Shown one piece after another: positions 35,639-46,936 of a DNA stretch of 64,000 nucleotides (positions are counted from its first letter, which is position 1; each line of letters opens with the position of its first letter). The translations under genes were made by a program, and so were the position numbers. The stretch comes from Acanthosepion lycidas (taxonomy: Eukaryota > Mollusca > Cephalopoda > Sepiida > Sepiidae). Below the pieces are notes generated by a model. The model was not told the DNA's origin and ran no database searches. It was given only the letters and a program-made list of their open reading frames with translations. The stretch spans positions 50,187,772 through 50,251,771 of the forward strand of contig OZ010616.1 of NCBI GenBank assembly GCA_963932145.1. Direction: 5' to 3'.

Positions 35639-36070
35639 TGTTGAGAAAGATGGACACCTTGGCGTGGTGTAATGGTTAGCAGGCTTGGCTCGCTAGAACA
35701 GTTATGACTGAGTAATGAGTTCGATCCTCATTGGGCGCCCCATACTTTCGGCCTTATGCCATATCTAAGCTACGCTTGGAAAATCGGGGCACCTCGAGGC
35801 AGTGTAATGGTTAGCAAGCTTGGCTCGCTAGAACAATTACAACAGAGTAGTGAGTTCGATCCTCACTGGGTACCCCCTAATTTTGGCCTTGTGCCACATC
35901 TAAGCTACGCTTGGAAAATCGGGGCACCTCGAGGCGGTGTAATAGTTAGCAAGCTTGGCTCGCTAGAACAATTATGACAGAGTAGTGAGTTCGATCCTCA
36001 CTGGGTACCCCCTAATTTCAGCCTTGTGCCACATCTAAGCTACGCTTGGAAAATCACTGTTGAGAAAGAT
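35639..36070 (+). mobile_element. Trimeric tRNA-derived SINE with one target-site duplication
   Basis: Three head-to-tail units start near 35655, 35790 and 35925 (135-bp period). Each begins with a tRNA-like head: an A-box-like GTGTAATGGTTAGCA.GCTTGG and a B-box-like GAGTTCGATCCTCA. Each ends with a tail GCC..GTGCCA.ATCTAAGCTA followed by CGCTTGGAAAATC. The whole trimer is bracketed by TGTTGAGAAAGAT (35639-35651 and 36058-36070). The single flanking duplication means the trimer inserted as one unit. The parent tRNA could not be fixed. A protein frame across units 1-3 is incidental. Confidence 0.9.
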
Positions 36071-36169
36071 CAAATGATGCCAGTGTGTATGTGGTATATT
36101 ATGAAGAGGTTAATGTGAATAGCATTTGCCAATGATCACTTATAAATCCATAGTGTATAGTTTTCTCGG

Positions 36170-38245
36170 CTTGATGATTTTCCATTTGGTCAGTGCCTCT
36201 TCAAAAGAGAACTCTGACCTTTTGGGACTAAGGTTGACACTAAGATGTTGCTCTTGATGTTCCAATGACAGCCTGTTCTGGTAAGCAGTGTGAATGAGGT
36301 TCTAAGCAAAGAATCCTTGTTCACAGCCAGCTCTATGTACAGCCAAGGTGGTGGCCAATTGAGCAAGGATGCTGAGGTTAGGGAAGTTGTTTAGGTGATA
36401 TTTTGTCATCAATGCCCAAAGTTTCCATATACTGTCTCTAGGGTAGTGCTGTACTTTGACAACTTTCTTTAATAGGTCCTACTCCAGTCAAAAGTGAACT
36501 GCATTAATAAGGAGCTGCATACTCATCTGGCAATCCTCTCCATCCTCAACCCATTTGTGGATTTGCTCATGTCCATAGTGGGAAATTAAAATTTCCAACT
36601 CCACCTCTCCATTATCAATCAGCTCTTCCTCACTCATGAAGCTAATGTGATGGACACTCAATACACCAGAGAGGTGTTTGGAAACCCGGAGTGCATCTTA
36701 TTTATTAAGTTATTAATAAATATGATGCACAGTTGTTATATATTGAATGTGGATTTTGTGATCTGATACTCACCCTTGTACATATTGCCCAGGATTTGTC
36801 TCTGGCTAATACTTTCACCTTAAGACATGTTATTTCCTTGATCTTTTCCATGTCCTTGATAGCAAATATCTAATTTCTCTTTTATTAAAGCCATATCCAC
36901 ATTTTTTGCTTGCAGGAACTGGGATAAGATTGTAACTTAGACCATGACATCCATCATGAGAGTAACGATGCTGATAAATTTCTTTGTTGTAATATTTTTT
37001 AGGCCATTTAATTTTGGGTCTTTGCTGAAATCCTGAGACACTTCAGTGAAGTACATCAGCAGGCTGTCAATTATCCTGTGCACAACCTGAAGACCATTGT
37101 AGTATGATAGCCATTGAATAGAATGCAATTTTTTGTAAGTGAACATTGGGTCTTCCAGCAATTTCTGTCTTATTTTGGCTGTTCATTTGGGACTAGCACG
37201 GAAGTAATAAAATAAATCAGTCAGTATCTGCTTGATGGTCTTTTAGATCTGCTATTGACTCTGCTGCTTGAGATACAGACAAAATGAATGAGTGGGCGAA
37301 ACAGTGTACATTCACCATGAGGGGGTTGGACCTAAGCAGTATGTCTGTGCAGCCTTTGTTTAGTCCATGTTCATCACTTTGGCTAATGGGATTTCCAATT
37401 TTGATGAGATTTCCTGGATGGATTTTGCAATTCCTACACTCTTTATTTGTAACAAAATGCGAGCTTGGTTGAAAAGTCATAGGATCAATAATTTGGATAT
37501 ATACAACAAGATATTTTTGGTTGGTTATGTCTGTAGATTCATCTACAAGTACAGTAACAAATGGGGATTTAGTAACTTTTGTTTTTAGAGCTACCTGTAC
37601 AATGTCTGCCTTACTAGATACCAGTTCTTCACTTGTGTATTGTGATCTGTAAGCTACTGCTTTTTGCTGTAAAGGTAAGAGATCTGGGACTCCAATATTT
37701 GTCAGAGAGTTGTATATAGACTCAAACTTTGACAGGGATATTCCCTCCTGGGTCAGTCAGTGAGTAGTTTTTAACACTATCAATGCTGATTTGTCCTGTT
37801 GATTATTGAACTTCACCTTACTTAGTTGTAAGTCCTTCTGTAGAATAGGCATATTCAGGCTGGACTGATGCTCTTTGCATAAAATAAGCAAGTGTGGGTG
37901 GAATGTTGAAAGTTGGTGCATTTGTTTGATTTTTGAAGAGATGTCTTTTTTTTGGTTATGTATAGTAAATATTCCACAGTACATGAAATTTTCCTCTGGA
38001 AGATGAAGCCATTTGTATTTTGTGAATCACTGGTTGAGAAAAATTCATTTTTTTTTTGTATGACAAAAGGAATTACGTCTCTTCTGCAGGTGATTCATCA
38101 GACTCAGTAAAAAAAAAGAGATAGTTGTAGGCACAAGCTGTGCTGAGTTATTCTCAGGGGACTGAGCAGGCTCTGGAACAGGTTTAGATGTGAAAAACAC
38201 AGAAAATGCAGCAGCAATAGTCTGCTGGTAAGCAAAGAGTTTCAT
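36170..38245 (-). pseudogene. Decayed hAT-type transposase-like gene (ZNF862/KIAA1586-like)
   Basis: Read on the - strand, blocks appear in the order expected of hAT-derived proteins: an N-terminal region (38245 downward), VNVHCFAHSFILSVSQAAES (about 37300), KLHSIQWLSYYNGLQVVHRI with LLMYF (about 37100), and a C-terminal dimerisation block containing NFPNLSILAQLATTLAVHRA, GCEQGFFA, NRLSLEHQEQHL and FEEALTKWK (about 36400-36170). Numerous stops and frameshifts show it is dead. hAT C-terminal blocks mediate transposase dimerisation. No terminal repeats were found, so it could be a cut-and-paste element or a decayed copy of a domesticated gene. A fragment of the same family lies at 29228. Confidence 0.75.
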
Positions 38246-38449
38246 TTTTTTTTTCTTTTGGTGGTATTGTACCTTTTTTTCACACTGTTCACTTAGAGAA
38301 TATGGGATCTCGTATACAGTATGTTCAGACCGAATCTGAGCAACACAAAATCACAGTATTATTCAAAGAAATTTCAATAGAACTAAATTTAATGTGTACT
38401 TTGGGATGAAGGAGTCAATTGTTGTATAATATTTGACTGTAAGACAAAA

Positions 38450-38880
38450 TGATTTAACTTATATTAATTAATTTGTAGGTAATTATTCTCAATTTGTAGT
38501 TGATTATTTTAAATCTGAAGTTGATTATTGTCCATATGTTGATTATTGTTGTTTTGTAGTTGATTATTCTCAATGTGTAATTGTTTATTCTTAATTTGTA
38601 GTTGATTATTCTCAATCTGATGTTTATTATAGTCAGTTTGTAGGTGATTATTTTCAATACTATGTTGATTATTCTCAATTGTAATTTTTTATGCTCAATC
38701 TGTAGTTGATTATTTTCAATCTGTAGTTGATTATTCAAAATCTGATGTTGATTATTCTCATTTTATAAATGTTTATTCTCAATTTTTAGCTGATTATTCT
38801 CAATTTGAAGTTGATTATTTACAATCTCTGATTGATTATTCTCATTTCATAATTGTTTATTTTCAGTTTGTAGTTGATTA
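38450..38880. repeat. 21-bp minisatellite, left block
   Basis: About 20 diverged copies of a unit around TCAATTTGTAGTTGATTA. The BEL/Pao element begins at the base after this array, and the same repeat resumes at 47430, so the element inserted into the array. Confidence 0.9.
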
Positions 38881-39361
38881 TGTGGAAACTTTGTGCACTG
38901 ACCTTGGCAAAACTCTTGTGGTGAGGGAGAAATGAGGGAATTCAACTGATATCTTGTGATGAAAATAAAACTAAAGATATTATTCTCTCTTCACAGAAAA
39001 TTTATAGAGATGACTTCCAGTCAACCCCATCTGATTGAAGACTTTGCATATGTGTTCAAAGAGAGATATATAAAATGCTAAAGGCTGCATTTTCTCCCTT
39101 TTTTTCTACCTTGCTCTCTCTTTCAAAACTGACTGGACATGTTACCAAAACTGTTAATAAGACTTTTTATTTTCTACTGTTACTTCTACAAGGAGAATTA
39201 CTTGTAGGCAACATATAGTGTTTTTTTCTTGTTGTTGTAATTTGACACAAACAATTGCCAATGCAAAATTACACCAGTTATAAATAAGAATTTGTTATCA
39301 TTTCTTTCTCTCTGCACTGAATTTTGTTTCCAATGCTAATGGTTGCCATTATAGTTTTCTA
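38881..39361 (+). repeat. 5' LTR of BEL/Pao retrotransposon
   Basis: Starts TGTGGAAACTTTGTGCAC and ends near CATTATAGTTTTCTA. It is nearly identical to 46937-47428, differing by an indel of about 11 bp near the GATTGAAGACTTTG block and scattered substitutions. ATATATAAAATG (about 39067-39078) is a TATA-like motif. No convincing primer-binding site was identified just downstream. Confidence 0.9.
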
Positions 39362-39479
39362 TCTTCCCCTTCCCATAAGAGTTTGGTTTAAAATCCCGAC
39401 ATCTTACAACAAAAAAAAAAAACAGAAATTAATTATTTGTTTTTTTTGTATAGCTATTTTTATATTAAATGGTAAAAGT

Positions 39480-41640
39480 GTAAGTCTACAGGAATGGGAA
39501 AGAAGACAGTCCCTTCTTCAAAAAAGAATAAATACAACTTTACAAGGCCTAGAGGCAGAAGTGTGTTTGAGCCTCTTGTGTGTATCAGTCTCTTTCAAAA
39601 GTGAAATAGAGTGATGTGTTTGGAGGAGTTAGAAGGAGTATCCTGGAATACTGAAGAATAATTTACTGCCAACAAGGAAGCAGAGTTGTTGACACAGTCA
39701 CACTGAACCTCCTTTAAATTTAAAAAAGACATGTGTGAGTGTCTGGAGGTTTTGCAGAAAGCCTACATTGCAGAAGCTTTCAGAATTTCTTCAGAAACCC
39801 AGCAACCTCTCAGGGCCAATAACTCTAGAAGTCAAGATGTGAATATTACACCAGGACCTGAATCTTTTAATGTTCCTCTCATAGCCCATTCTTCTTTTTC
39901 AGTGGGACCATTTAAGCTAAAGTTGAGGGAGCCTCATTTTAGTGAAGCCAACTAACTGGAAAGAGAAGTCTGCAGGACAAAGTTTAAAAATTGTGCAGCA
40001 TCAATTCCAACTTCTGCAGGGAAAATTATATTTTCTGAGGTGCTCCTTATAGGGCAGAGCCCTACAGCTGATAGGCCCCCTTTCAGTCACTGAGGATAGC
40101 TACCCTATAGATATTTAATTGTTGATGGAGCAATACCTGGATGGGGAAGAAATAAAAGGAGAATTAAGAATATCAGAATATCCTAGACTTTCAACTTGAA
40201 AGTCCAAAGGATCAGGAGGTGGGGTAAGAGATTTTTTGATAAGAACCCAAGTAGATACGTGGGAACTGAGGTTCTACTATAATTGTAACATCAGTAGGAG
40301 CTGTTATCATATTTTTGTGGGTCGTATGCTGAATGAGGTGTATCAGAAGGTAAATTTTTATAAGGTGAAAGTTATGCGTGTTTGCAATTTGGATTATCCC
40401 ACAACAAATAGATTACACAAAGAACATAAGGACAATTGCATAGCAAGGAATGACTGAACAACGTGATTAGAGATCAACAATAAAGAGATTTTTATATACT
40501 ATAAATACACATGCAAAGATAAACAGAATTTTTGTTGGTTTGGTAATTGAGATAATGTTGTGAGAAATGTTCCTGCAGAATTGTGGTAAGTAAATGCTGA
40601 TGCTTTTGGCTTGTTATTAAAATTAAAATAATTTTTGTTTCTGTGTAGTAAAATATCAAAATGTATTGTTCATCTGTTAGTGTGTGTGTGCGTGTGTTAT
40701 TTATGAGTCAGAATTAAAGTTGCTAAGAATTGTTTGCCTTTAACTGATAGGCTAAATTGATGAATGTACAATTACTTTGACGTAGTGAAAATGAAGTCAA
40801 TTGTAGTTGATGCATATCCATGCGGTCAATAGTTATTTCAATGCTGCGTTGAGTTAGTTGAGAAACTTTAAGTGGTTGTGAGTCAGTAAATCAAACATTG
40901 TGGAGTTTGTATGGATCTCTTGAAATTTGATGACTGACTGACTTGAATTGAGTGATGTGTTTGCTTATACAGAGTTGGATGTTTAAAATTCAGCTCCAGG
41001 GACCTTAGGCGGGAAAATGTTCTGTTGTGACTTTGCTACAGTTTTAACCAATAGAAGATTGAATTTTACTGAAACAAAATTTTGATTTGTTAAGACTTTC
41101 TTTTATAGAAGGAAACATTTTTCCAAAAGGGGTGGAAAGTTAATATGGAAGATTCCACAATAGCACCAGTATTATTCCCAAAATTACCTGCAGAGTGAGC
41201 TGATGTCAGCCATTTTGAAACACACAACAGAGATTATAAAATGGTTCCTGATTATAAAAAGCTGGATAAGCACCCTGCAACAAAGCCTCAACCCACTCCC
41301 AGAGTTAGAGTAGAAAATGAGGGCAGATCTCATTCTTCTCTAAAGAAATTCAACACCAAGGTGAGAAGAGGAATGAAAAGGTGTGAATTCTGTGTTAGTG
41401 ATAGACATGAATCTCTACAGTGTTCTTGCTTTACCTTTCATGAAGCTTGTATAAGATGCAAAGAGTTGCAGTTATGCTTCAATTGTTTGAAGAAGTCAAT
41501 TAATAATAATGAGAAATGGGAGCTGCAGTAACTGTAAGAATAGGGGCCATGTTCTCAGCCTTCCAAAGTGGAGTGCAAATACAAACATGTTTGCATACTA
41601 ATGACTACAACTAAACTTTTATGTCCCCAATAATTAGTAT
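39480..41640 (+). pseudogene. BEL/Pao gag region
   Basis: Fragmentary frames include QEWERRQSLLQKRINTTLQG (about 39490) and CLEVLQKAYIAEAF (about 39740). A nucleocapsid-like zinc-knuckle segment follows at 41241-41531 and beyond: CEFCVSDRHESLQC, then ELQLCFNCLKK. The C.FC..H....C and LCFNCL pattern is characteristic of BEL/Pao Gag. Gag assembles the virus-like particle and packages RNA. Stops and noncoding stretches (for example 40580-41130) show decay or another insertion. Confidence 0.75.
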
Positions 41641-42120
41641 TGTAGTGGGAAGGAAGGACAAATTTAAAGAGATAAATTGTCTACTGGACACTGGAAGTCA
41701 AAGGACCTACTTTGATACAACTGTATTGGAGAGATTAAATTGTCCAGGCTCAACAAAGTGAAAGCATTCTTAGGCTCAGAGAAAAAATCACTCAAAGAAA
41801 TATCATTGAAATTGGGGCTTGTTCCATAGCCTTCCAATCATCTCCAACAAAATTGACCTTTGCTATGAACTGGAAGGACTTCCTCAGATCCTCAAAAATT
41901 GGTTGCTAATTACAACCATCAAAGCAAGGTTATTCAGATTGAGGGGCTACTGGGAATTGATGCCATTCAGTTCCTGAAACCACTAAAAATAGTCCCATGC
42001 ATGTATGAAGCAACCTTTGTAACACCTAAAGGATTAATCCCTTTTGGCAATAGTTGTGGTTTCCTATATGAAAACCAAGTGAGAAAAACTGATGTAAAGA
42101 AAAGGGGGGGAGCATAATTA
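41641..42120 (+). pseudogene. BEL/Pao aspartic protease region
   Basis: CLLDTGSQRTYFDT begins near 41678 and includes the D-T-G active site (41687-41695), followed by ERLNCPG. Further on, frame 41899-42117 gives GLLGIDAIQFLKPLK, the second conserved block of BEL protease. The two blocks are in different frames, so the domain is broken. The purine run GAAAAGGGGGGGAGC ends the region. Confidence 0.75.
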
Positions 42121-43740
42121 AATTATGCATGGCTAAAACTCATGTACTACTATCTTACATAATTAATTATGTTTTCAACCCAGATGAATGCTATCTCAAT
42201 CCCTTAAGGATTGTTTGATGAAAGTAATATCCAGCAAGGTTTGGAAAACTTATTCAGCCTTGAATCCCTAGGATTACCTACATCAGAGGAATTCTTGACC
42301 CTGGATGAAGAAAAGTTTAAGAAGTTTAGGGATTTTGTTGTCTTTAAGGAAGGACATTATCATGTTCGACTACCATGGTATGATGAAAAGATAGGGTCTT
42401 CAAATCGCAATGCAACTCTAAGAATCCTAGAGAGGGCAGAGAAAGACTTGTAAAAAATCTTTACAATCAATACCTAGAGGTCTTCCAGCCACAAGAAAAA
42501 AGAGGACATTATTGAAGATATACAGGTACCCCCTAAATGGTTTGGAGAGTATATTTGGATTCCTCATAGGCCTATGCTGAAATTGATAGACCAAACCACA
42601 AAAAATTAGGTCTGTGTTTAACTGTTCTTTTAAAAAAAGAACAGCATCTCTTTGAGGTATATCCAGGAGTAAACCTAATGGGTGACATGTTGTTCTAATT
42701 CATTTTTGTACCAACAAATACGTTTTCTTGATTGACATAAGGAATGCTTTCCTTATGATTCATCTGTTTCCTGAGAAAGATCAAAACCAGTTTTGCTTTT
42801 TCCTAAAAAAGGGTGAAAATCTGCATTGTTGCAGATATTCAACCATTAGATTTGGTTTCAATACAAGCCCTTATGTCCTGAAATTTCATGCTGACAGGTT
42901 CCTCTTGGACAAATGCACTCAGACATTAAATTCAAATTTTTATGTGGATAATTTGATAAAAACTGGTAATAACATCAACATCCTGTCAATTTTATACATA
43001 TCGGTGAAGGAATCCTGCAGGAGAGTAACTTTGAGATACAGTCCTGCAATTCAAACTGTTTTGAGTTGAGAGAAATAAGGAAAGCAGAGCGAAACTTGTC
43101 CGGATTCAAATCATGATGGGAGAAAGTATTAAGGTAGAGATACAACCCTGACTAGGACTCCATAAAGATCTCTCCCTATATATGTAATGTTTAGGCATCA
43201 ACAAAGAGAGAGATTCTTTCTAAAGCTACTAAAATCTTTGACCCCTTATTCCTTTACCTGTCTGTAATGGTGAGAGGTTGTATACTTGTAGAACTTTGGA
43301 AACAAAAATTAGATTGGGATGACTTCATTCCTGAAGACTTATGAAAGGACTGGAAGATTCTGGCAAGAGACCTTTCAGAGTTACATACCATCTCATATAC
43401 TAGAAGAGTCTTAAATAAAGGGAGGCCTACAAAATTGTTTTTATTTTGTGATGCCTCAAGATCTGCCTATGGATTTTCAGCAAGGTGAACAGTCTGCACT
43501 AGTATTTGTAAAAGTGAAAGTGGTACCTCTGCAAAGAAAAACTCTCCCCACCTTGTAGCTCATGTCTGTATTTCTTGCATTGAAATGTTTTTGTTTTGCT
43601 TCTTCCTTAAAAGATACTCCACTAAAAGAAGTGTATATGGTCACTGATGCTCAAGTGATCCTGTTTTGGATTCTAACTGAATCTATTACCAGCAAGAATC
43701 TATTTGCTCACAACAGATTGAAGGATATTACTTAAATAAT
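42121..43740 (+). pseudogene. BEL/Pao reverse transcriptase and RNase H region
   Basis: A frame at 42211-42453 gives ENLFSLESLGLPTSEEFL and GHYHVRLPWYD, the leader block typical of BEL RT. RT itself is seen as MIDIRNAFLMIHLFPEKDQN (42728 on), with a YVDN active-site variant (42941-42952), normal for this group, which uses YVDN or YVDD. RNase H shows LFCDASRSAYGF (about 43441). Stops separate these blocks. The product would copy the element RNA into DNA. Confidence 0.8.
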
Positions 43741-44800
43741 TGCAAAGGTAAAATCAGATTGCAACATGGAATTGAGCTTCAGGTATGATCCTACTGCTGA
43801 CAGACCTGCTGATTATATCACCAGAGTACTAAGCCAGAAAAAATTTAAAGAAAGATTCCAGCATTGGTACACTGGCTCTGCATGGATAACCAAAGATAAG
43901 GTACCCAGGACAAATTATGATTTCCAGTGTCTTTCTGAAGACCAAAAAAAAAAAAAAATGTGTACATCCTGCTGTGAATTTGTTCACAAGGAGTGAATCT
44001 GAAACTTCAACTGTTATCCCATTGGAATGTTATTCCAGCCTAAACAAATTGATCAGTGTGACTTCTTGTGTGTTTAGGTTTGTAAACAAACTGTTCAAGA
44101 GAAACGTGGATCATCATTTATAAGTAATGGTTCACATGTTTAAAATAATGCAAAGGGAATCCTTTCAGCATGAGTTGGAATACTTATTGGATCATCCAGG
44201 AAAGAGCTTCTCTTTTTTGAAGGTTTGGACAGGTCCTATTAACATCATTTATGTTTAATTTTGCTTTGTTTTGATATTTAATTTGTTTTGGGGTTACACC
44301 CCTCCCCTTTCATGATCATCCATCTGATTTGTATATACATATTGTAAGTAATATTTATCATCTCATTGGGATATGTTTTTATAGCCCCAGAGAGGATGTG
44401 GTATTATGGTGTATGGAGGATTGATTGGCAACGGATGAGTTCTTATGGTGAATGAGGAAATTGTAACGAGTGAATGGGTTGTGAATCTGATTAGCTAGGT
44501 ATAAGATAGTGAAGACCAGCCTTACCTTCCCCACTGCCTTGTGTCATAACTGTATTAATTTACAATAAATATACATGCAGGAAAGAGTGAGCTAAACCTG
44601 ATAAAGAGGTTAGACCACTTTTTGGATCCCTCCTATATTATCTGGTCTAAGGATAGGGGATTCAGAAAATCCATATGAGGTTAGAAACCCCATTCTGTTA
44701 GGAAAAAACCACTTGACAGACTTGATAATAAAAGAACACCATGCAAAATGTCAACATTTTTGCCTAGCTACCATTCTAAATGAAATAAAACTTACAGGAT
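43741..44800 (+). pseudogene. RNase H to integrase linker, interrupted
   Basis: The frame at 43766 (SFRYDPTADRPADYITRVLS) matches the BEL block HV.T..NPADL.SRG, which ends RNase H. A frame with ESFQHELEYLLDH runs to 44206, where a nested insertion occurs. It resumes at 44588 with LIKRLDHFLDPS, followed by an HH-type zinc block (LIIKEHHAKCQH). Frameshifts are present. Confidence 0.7.
44207..44577. mobile_element. Nested insertion of 371 bp in the BEL element
   Basis: CAGGAAAGAG is present at 44197-44206 and again at 44578-44587. Removing the insert plus one copy restores a continuous BEL-like frame across the join, which identifies this as a true insertion with a 10-bp target duplication. The insert has a CT-rich left side and ends ACAATAAATATACATG. 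It shows no coding blocks. The family is unknown; a SINE or another non-autonomous element is possible. Confidence 0.8.
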
Positions 44801-44805
44801 GTTGA

Positions 44806-45780
44806 ATGCCACAGCCAAGACAGGCAGTTAAAAAAGTGGTGAAAGCTTGTACCAAATGTAGAAGGTACAATGTCATTGCTTATTCAGCGCCCAATGCAAC
44901 TGACTTACCTGATCCTTGCATAAATTTAGCAAGACCCTTTCTCTATACTGACATGGATTATACCAGTCATGTCTGGATTAAAGCAGAAGAAGGAGAGATG
45001 CAGATGTATATCCTTATATTTACCTGCATGAGTATCAGAGCAGTCCACATTGGACTTGTCCCTGATATGTGTATATCAGCATTTTTGCAGGCCTTGATTT
45101 GATTCACAAACACCTATGGAGTTCCCTCACATCTTTACTCTAATAATGTAAAAACATTCATTGCAGCATCAAAGACATAGAATAAGGAGATGCAAGCAGA
45201 TGAATAGAAGAAGAGATTTGGCCCTTACAATCTGAAGCATTGTACAACCCCGCTTTATTCAGCCTGGTATGAGTATACTTGGGAAAGTACTATTAGGACA
45301 GTAAAAACTTGCCTGTACAAAGTAATAGAAAAAGGTAAGGTTGATTATTTTGAACTTTTAACAATTTTATCTGATGTCAAAATAACTATAAACAATAGTC
45401 CTTTGACTTATAGAAGTTTAGAAGACATAGAGTTAAGTGCATTAACACCCAATTCTCTCCTGAATGCCAATGTGGACAATGGATTAATAATGAGGGTGAA
45501 TGGTGATAATTTGGAAGCACCAGATCAACTTAATCAAGCAAGGTTGTTAAATACTCTCTATTCCTGAGAAGAAAGCTTAGAGAAATGTAGGAGACTGTGG
45601 CATGAGAGTTACCTCTTAAGCCTAAGAGAGTGACACATGCGATTGGCTAGCTTTTTGTTGCAAAACACCATCAAGTGAGGAGATGTGGCATTGATCAAAA
45701 ACCCATTAAAAACAAGACCATTCTGGTCTATTGGAAGAATCATGGAATTGATCAAAGGGAATGAACACTTGATTCATTCA
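44806..45780 (+). pseudogene. BEL/Pao integrase region, 5' part
   Basis: The frame PQPRQAVKKVVKACTKCRRY completes the HHCC zinc-binding block. DMDYTSHVWIKAEE and ILIFTCMSIRAVHIGLV are typical of the BEL DDE core. A TGA at 45103 interrupts the frame. At 45142-45144 AAT (Asn) stands where the second catalytic Asp is expected in the YSDN..NF block, so the copy would be inactive even without stops. The C-terminal block GDVALIKNPLKTRPFWSIGR is followed by GNEHLIHS, where a nested insertion occurs. Confidence 0.85.
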
Positions 45781-46444
45781 CACTATTTACATTATTCGGA
45801 CTATTGTCCTCATCTTTGTCACAAGTTTATCACAACATTTCAGCTGTTGTACACTCCAGCCTTTTTCAGGTGGTTGGTTGGAATGTTGAACTGAACCCTT
45901 TATTTCGCTCACTGGGGGGGACTGTTCTAGTTCCATGTGCCATATCTAATTGATGTCAGTTATCTCCTGTTAATTCCCCTCTCAAAATTCTCCATTGCCT
46001 TAACCAGGTATTGAACTCACACTCTTTGGGTCCTGTCACTGGATCTAACTAACGTCTTTATCCACTGTGGCATGTGTCCTTGAGGTCATTCGACATTCCA
46101 ACCACCTGAAGGAGGCTAAAGCATACAATAGCCGAAACGTTGTAATAAATATGGTGACAGAGATGAGGACAATAGTCCGAATAATGTAAATAGTGTACAT
46201 AATACCTCATCTCAGAAATATAGACAGATACTGAAAGGCCAAAACGTTGTAATAAATATGGCGACAAAGATGAGGACAATAGTCCAAATAATGTAAATAG
46301 TGTACATAATACCTCATCTCAGAAATATAGACACATACTGAAAGGCCGAAACGTAATAAATATGGTGATAAAGATGAGGACAATAGTCCAAATAATGTAA
46401 ATAGTGTACAGAATACCTCATCTCAGAAATAGAGACAGATAATA
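45781..46444. mobile_element. Nested fold-back/tandem insertion in integrase C-terminus
   Basis: GATTCATTCA at 45771-45780 recurs at 46445-46454, and the integrase frame continues across the join. The outer parts form an inverted repeat (CACTATTTACATTATTCGGA at the left, its complement ending near 46197). Between the arms lies an antisense tRNA-like segment (about 45990-46080, B-box-like GAGTTCAATACC on the - strand). From 46106 the right side has a hammerhead-like core and then tandem units of about 105 bp, each with CTGAAAGGCC.AAACGT. Non-autonomous and noncoding. Confidence 0.8.
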
Positions 46445-46817
46445 GATTCATTCAGTTATGGTAAAAGTGGGAAATGGCTCAATACAGACTCCTTCCCTTA
46501 AATATTTATATCCTCTGAATCTTTCCAACACATAGATGTAGAAGAAGAATAACCTGTAGATGATAGAGATACAAAAGGATCAGACCCTTTCTTCTCAATG
46601 AGATGAGAATGTCAGAATTTGGATTTGTCCTGCTTGTACCAGAGGATTTGAGAATAGTGATTACATGCAATGAATGTGACAATTGGTTTCACTTCGATTA
46701 TGTGCGAGTAGTAGTGCCATCTGAAGATATCAGTGGATCTGTCCTTCTTGCAGACCTCCATGGAAACCTGGTAGACCCAGTTCATTAGGGGGTTTTAAAA
46801 AAATCCTCCTAAAGTGA
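46445..46817 (+). pseudogene. BEL/Pao integrase C-terminus fused to a PHD finger
   Basis: The frame continues with VMVKVGNGSIQT and LKYLYPLN, the end of the BEL integrase. After an acidic linker with several stops, in the same frame, come VRIWICPACTRGFENSDYMQ (46611 on). One base shift later come CNECDNWFHFDYVRVVVP and, after another shift, QWICPSCRPPW, ending at TGA 46815-46817. The C-x2-C, C-x2-C, W-F-H, C-x2-C spacing is that of a PHD (C4HC3) finger; the Cys after the His is replaced by Tyr. PHD fingers bind histone tails, so by analogy with chromodomains of some Ty3/gypsy elements this could have guided integration. The domain lies just left of the 3' LTR. Confidence 0.7.
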
Positions 46818-46936
46818 TCCTTGGCAAAACCTTAAACTGCACCAAAGGTTAATTGAGAAACTGAGTTCTTCTTTCCTTTTTCCCTAACAGTATCAGGGAC
46901 CTTTTTTTTTGTTTTTTTTCTTTTGTTGTGGGAGCA

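Noticed and set aside
35655..36055. Three functional tRNA genes
   Set aside because: Acceptor and anticodon arms are incomplete, and each head is joined to the same SINE tail and bounded by a target duplication.
42098..42116. Central polypurine tract of a retrovirus
   Set aside because: It is a G-run at the end of the protease region; without a matching 3' tract or evidence of use it is more likely simple sequence.
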